A stretch of 14,736 nt of DNA, from NCBI GenBank assembly GCA_016839845.1, contig JAEOTL010000396.1, forward strand, positions 1 to 14,736, read 5' to 3'. Of this stretch, positions 14,052 to 14,736 are shown one piece after another. How positions within the stretch are numbered: the stretch's first letter is position 1; the number at the start of each line of letters is the position of its first letter. The position numbers were made by a program, and so were the translations under genes. The notes under the pieces were generated by a model. The model made no database searches. It saw nothing but the letters and a program-made list of their open reading frames with translations, and had not been told where the DNA came from. Source of the DNA: Promethearchaeota archaeon. Its GTDB lineage: Archaea > Asgardarchaeota > Lokiarchaeia > Sigynarchaeales > SOKP01.

Positions 14052-14736
14052 ATGATTGATCTGCACCTTCATTCAATTAGTTCTGATGGTCAGGATTCAC
14101 CTTCTCAGATAGTGGATAAAGCTTTAAAGCTTAATCTTAGAGCAATTGCTTTAACAGATCACGATACTCTTTCTGGATTAGAGGAATTTTTATCATACGG
14201 GGAGGAAAAAAATATAATTGTGATACCCGGCATAGAAATTTCTATAAAACATGAACCAGAAAGAGAATTAATAGATATACATATTATCGGATTAAATATT
14301 GATCATAACTTAGCAAAATTAAGAAAATCGATAGATGATCAAATAAAGGGGAGGCTTGAACAGAAAAGAGCCATTTGCAATCGTTTAAGAAATGAGTTTG
14401 GATATAATATCTCATTCAAAGAAGTTCAAGAAATCGCAGGAAGTAATATAATAGGTCGACCTCACATCGTAGAAGTTATGGTAAGAAATAATCCCGATAT
14501 AACAAAAGGAAAATCAAAAAATCAACTTTTCAAACTGATTAGTGTAGGGGGATCTGCATATGTAGAGAGGATTATCGAGTTGAATCTAGAGAAATCAATC
14601 GAATTAATCTTATCTGCTGGAGGTATCCCCATTTTAGCTCATCCAGGAATCTATAACGTGTCTAATTTTGAACATTTTATGGAGATGCTGATTGACGTGG
14701 GTATTAAAGGAATTGAGGTTGAATATACCTATTCAA
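14052..14736 (+). CDS. PHP-domain metal-dependent phosphoesterase (3' end outside window)
   Basis: The first 228 codons of a PHP (polymerase and histidinol phosphatase) family protein like TrpH/YciV (RNase AM). Characterised members are multinuclear metal enzymes that degrade short RNAs or nucleotides 5' to 3', or remove phosphate from 3',5'-bisphosphonucleosides. Metal-ligand motifs appear in family order: H5-x-H7 and D12 in DLHLHSISSDG, LTDHDT (35-39), E62 in GIEIS, H77 in HIIGL, GRPH (135-138) and AHPG (196-199). The frame is open to the window edge. Members are usually around 280 residues, so perhaps 50 residues and the last metal-binding motif are missing. No Shine-Dalgarno precedes the ATG, but motif I starts at residue 3, so no earlier start is needed. 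It is divergent from lysC. Confidence 0.88.
   Translation, partial: MIDLHLHSISSDGQDSPSQIVDKALKLNLRAIALTDHDTLSGLEEFLSYGEEKNIIVIPGIEISIKHEPERELIDIHIIGLNIDHNLAKLRKSIDDQIKGRLEQKRAICNRLRNEFGYNISFKEVQEIAGSNIIGRPHIVEVMVRNNPDITKGKSKNQLFKLISVGGSAYVERIIELNLEKSIELILSAGGIPILAHPGIYNVSNFEHFMEMLIDVGIKGIEVEYTYS

Overview
The window looks like chromosomal DNA of an AT-rich archaeon, most probably an Asgard archaeon (Promethearchaeota, Lokiarchaeia-like). The grounds are a ubiquitin E1-like enzyme with the eukaryotic catalytic-cysteine motif, a stand-alone Rab/Arf-like small GTPase, a very large TPR-like/coiled-coil repeat protein, a reductive-dehalogenase-like Fe-S protein, mostly weak or absent Shine-Dalgarno sequences, and TATA-like boxes near starts. 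The assignment comes from recognising protein families, not from a database search. No tRNA, rRNA, CRISPR array, transposase or integrase is visible, and no gene-free stretch exceeds 300 bases (the longest is 11693-11939).

Layout. (1) Bases 1-1449, plus strand: a short operon-like pair, a corrinoid/4Fe-4S protein of the QueG/reductive-dehalogenase type (5' end probably outside the window) and a HAD-family phosphatase. (2) Bases 1465-9527, minus strand: a UBA2/UBA3-like ubiquitin-activating enzyme, converging on the HAD gene, and upstream of it a 2119-residue protein built from 18 copies of a roughly 116-residue helical repeat. (3) Bases 9737-12464, plus strand: a RACo-type corrinoid-protein activator (2Fe-2S ferredoxin plus ASKHA ATPase), transcribed divergently from the giant gene, then a small GTPase. 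(4) Bases 12531-13940, minus strand: aspartate kinase with two ACT domains, converging on the GTPase. (5) Bases 14052-14736, plus strand: a PHP-domain phosphoesterase running off the window end.

How the genes fit together. LysC and probably the HAD and PHP proteins are housekeeping enzymes. Two genes point to cobamide chemistry (the Fe-S protein and the RACo-like activator), but they lie about 9 kb apart with no methyltransferase or corrinoid protein beside them. The most distinctive part is the eukaryote-like set in the centre: an E1 without ubiquitin, E2, E3 or deubiquitinase neighbours, the giant repeat protein next to it, and a Rab/Arf-hybrid GTPase nearby. The giant protein's internal history can be read directly: four consecutive repeats were duplicated as one block with an exact 1389-bp offset, followed by a run of one repeat subtype at exactly 342-bp spacing. 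Its function is unknown; a scaffold or rod-like role is an inference.
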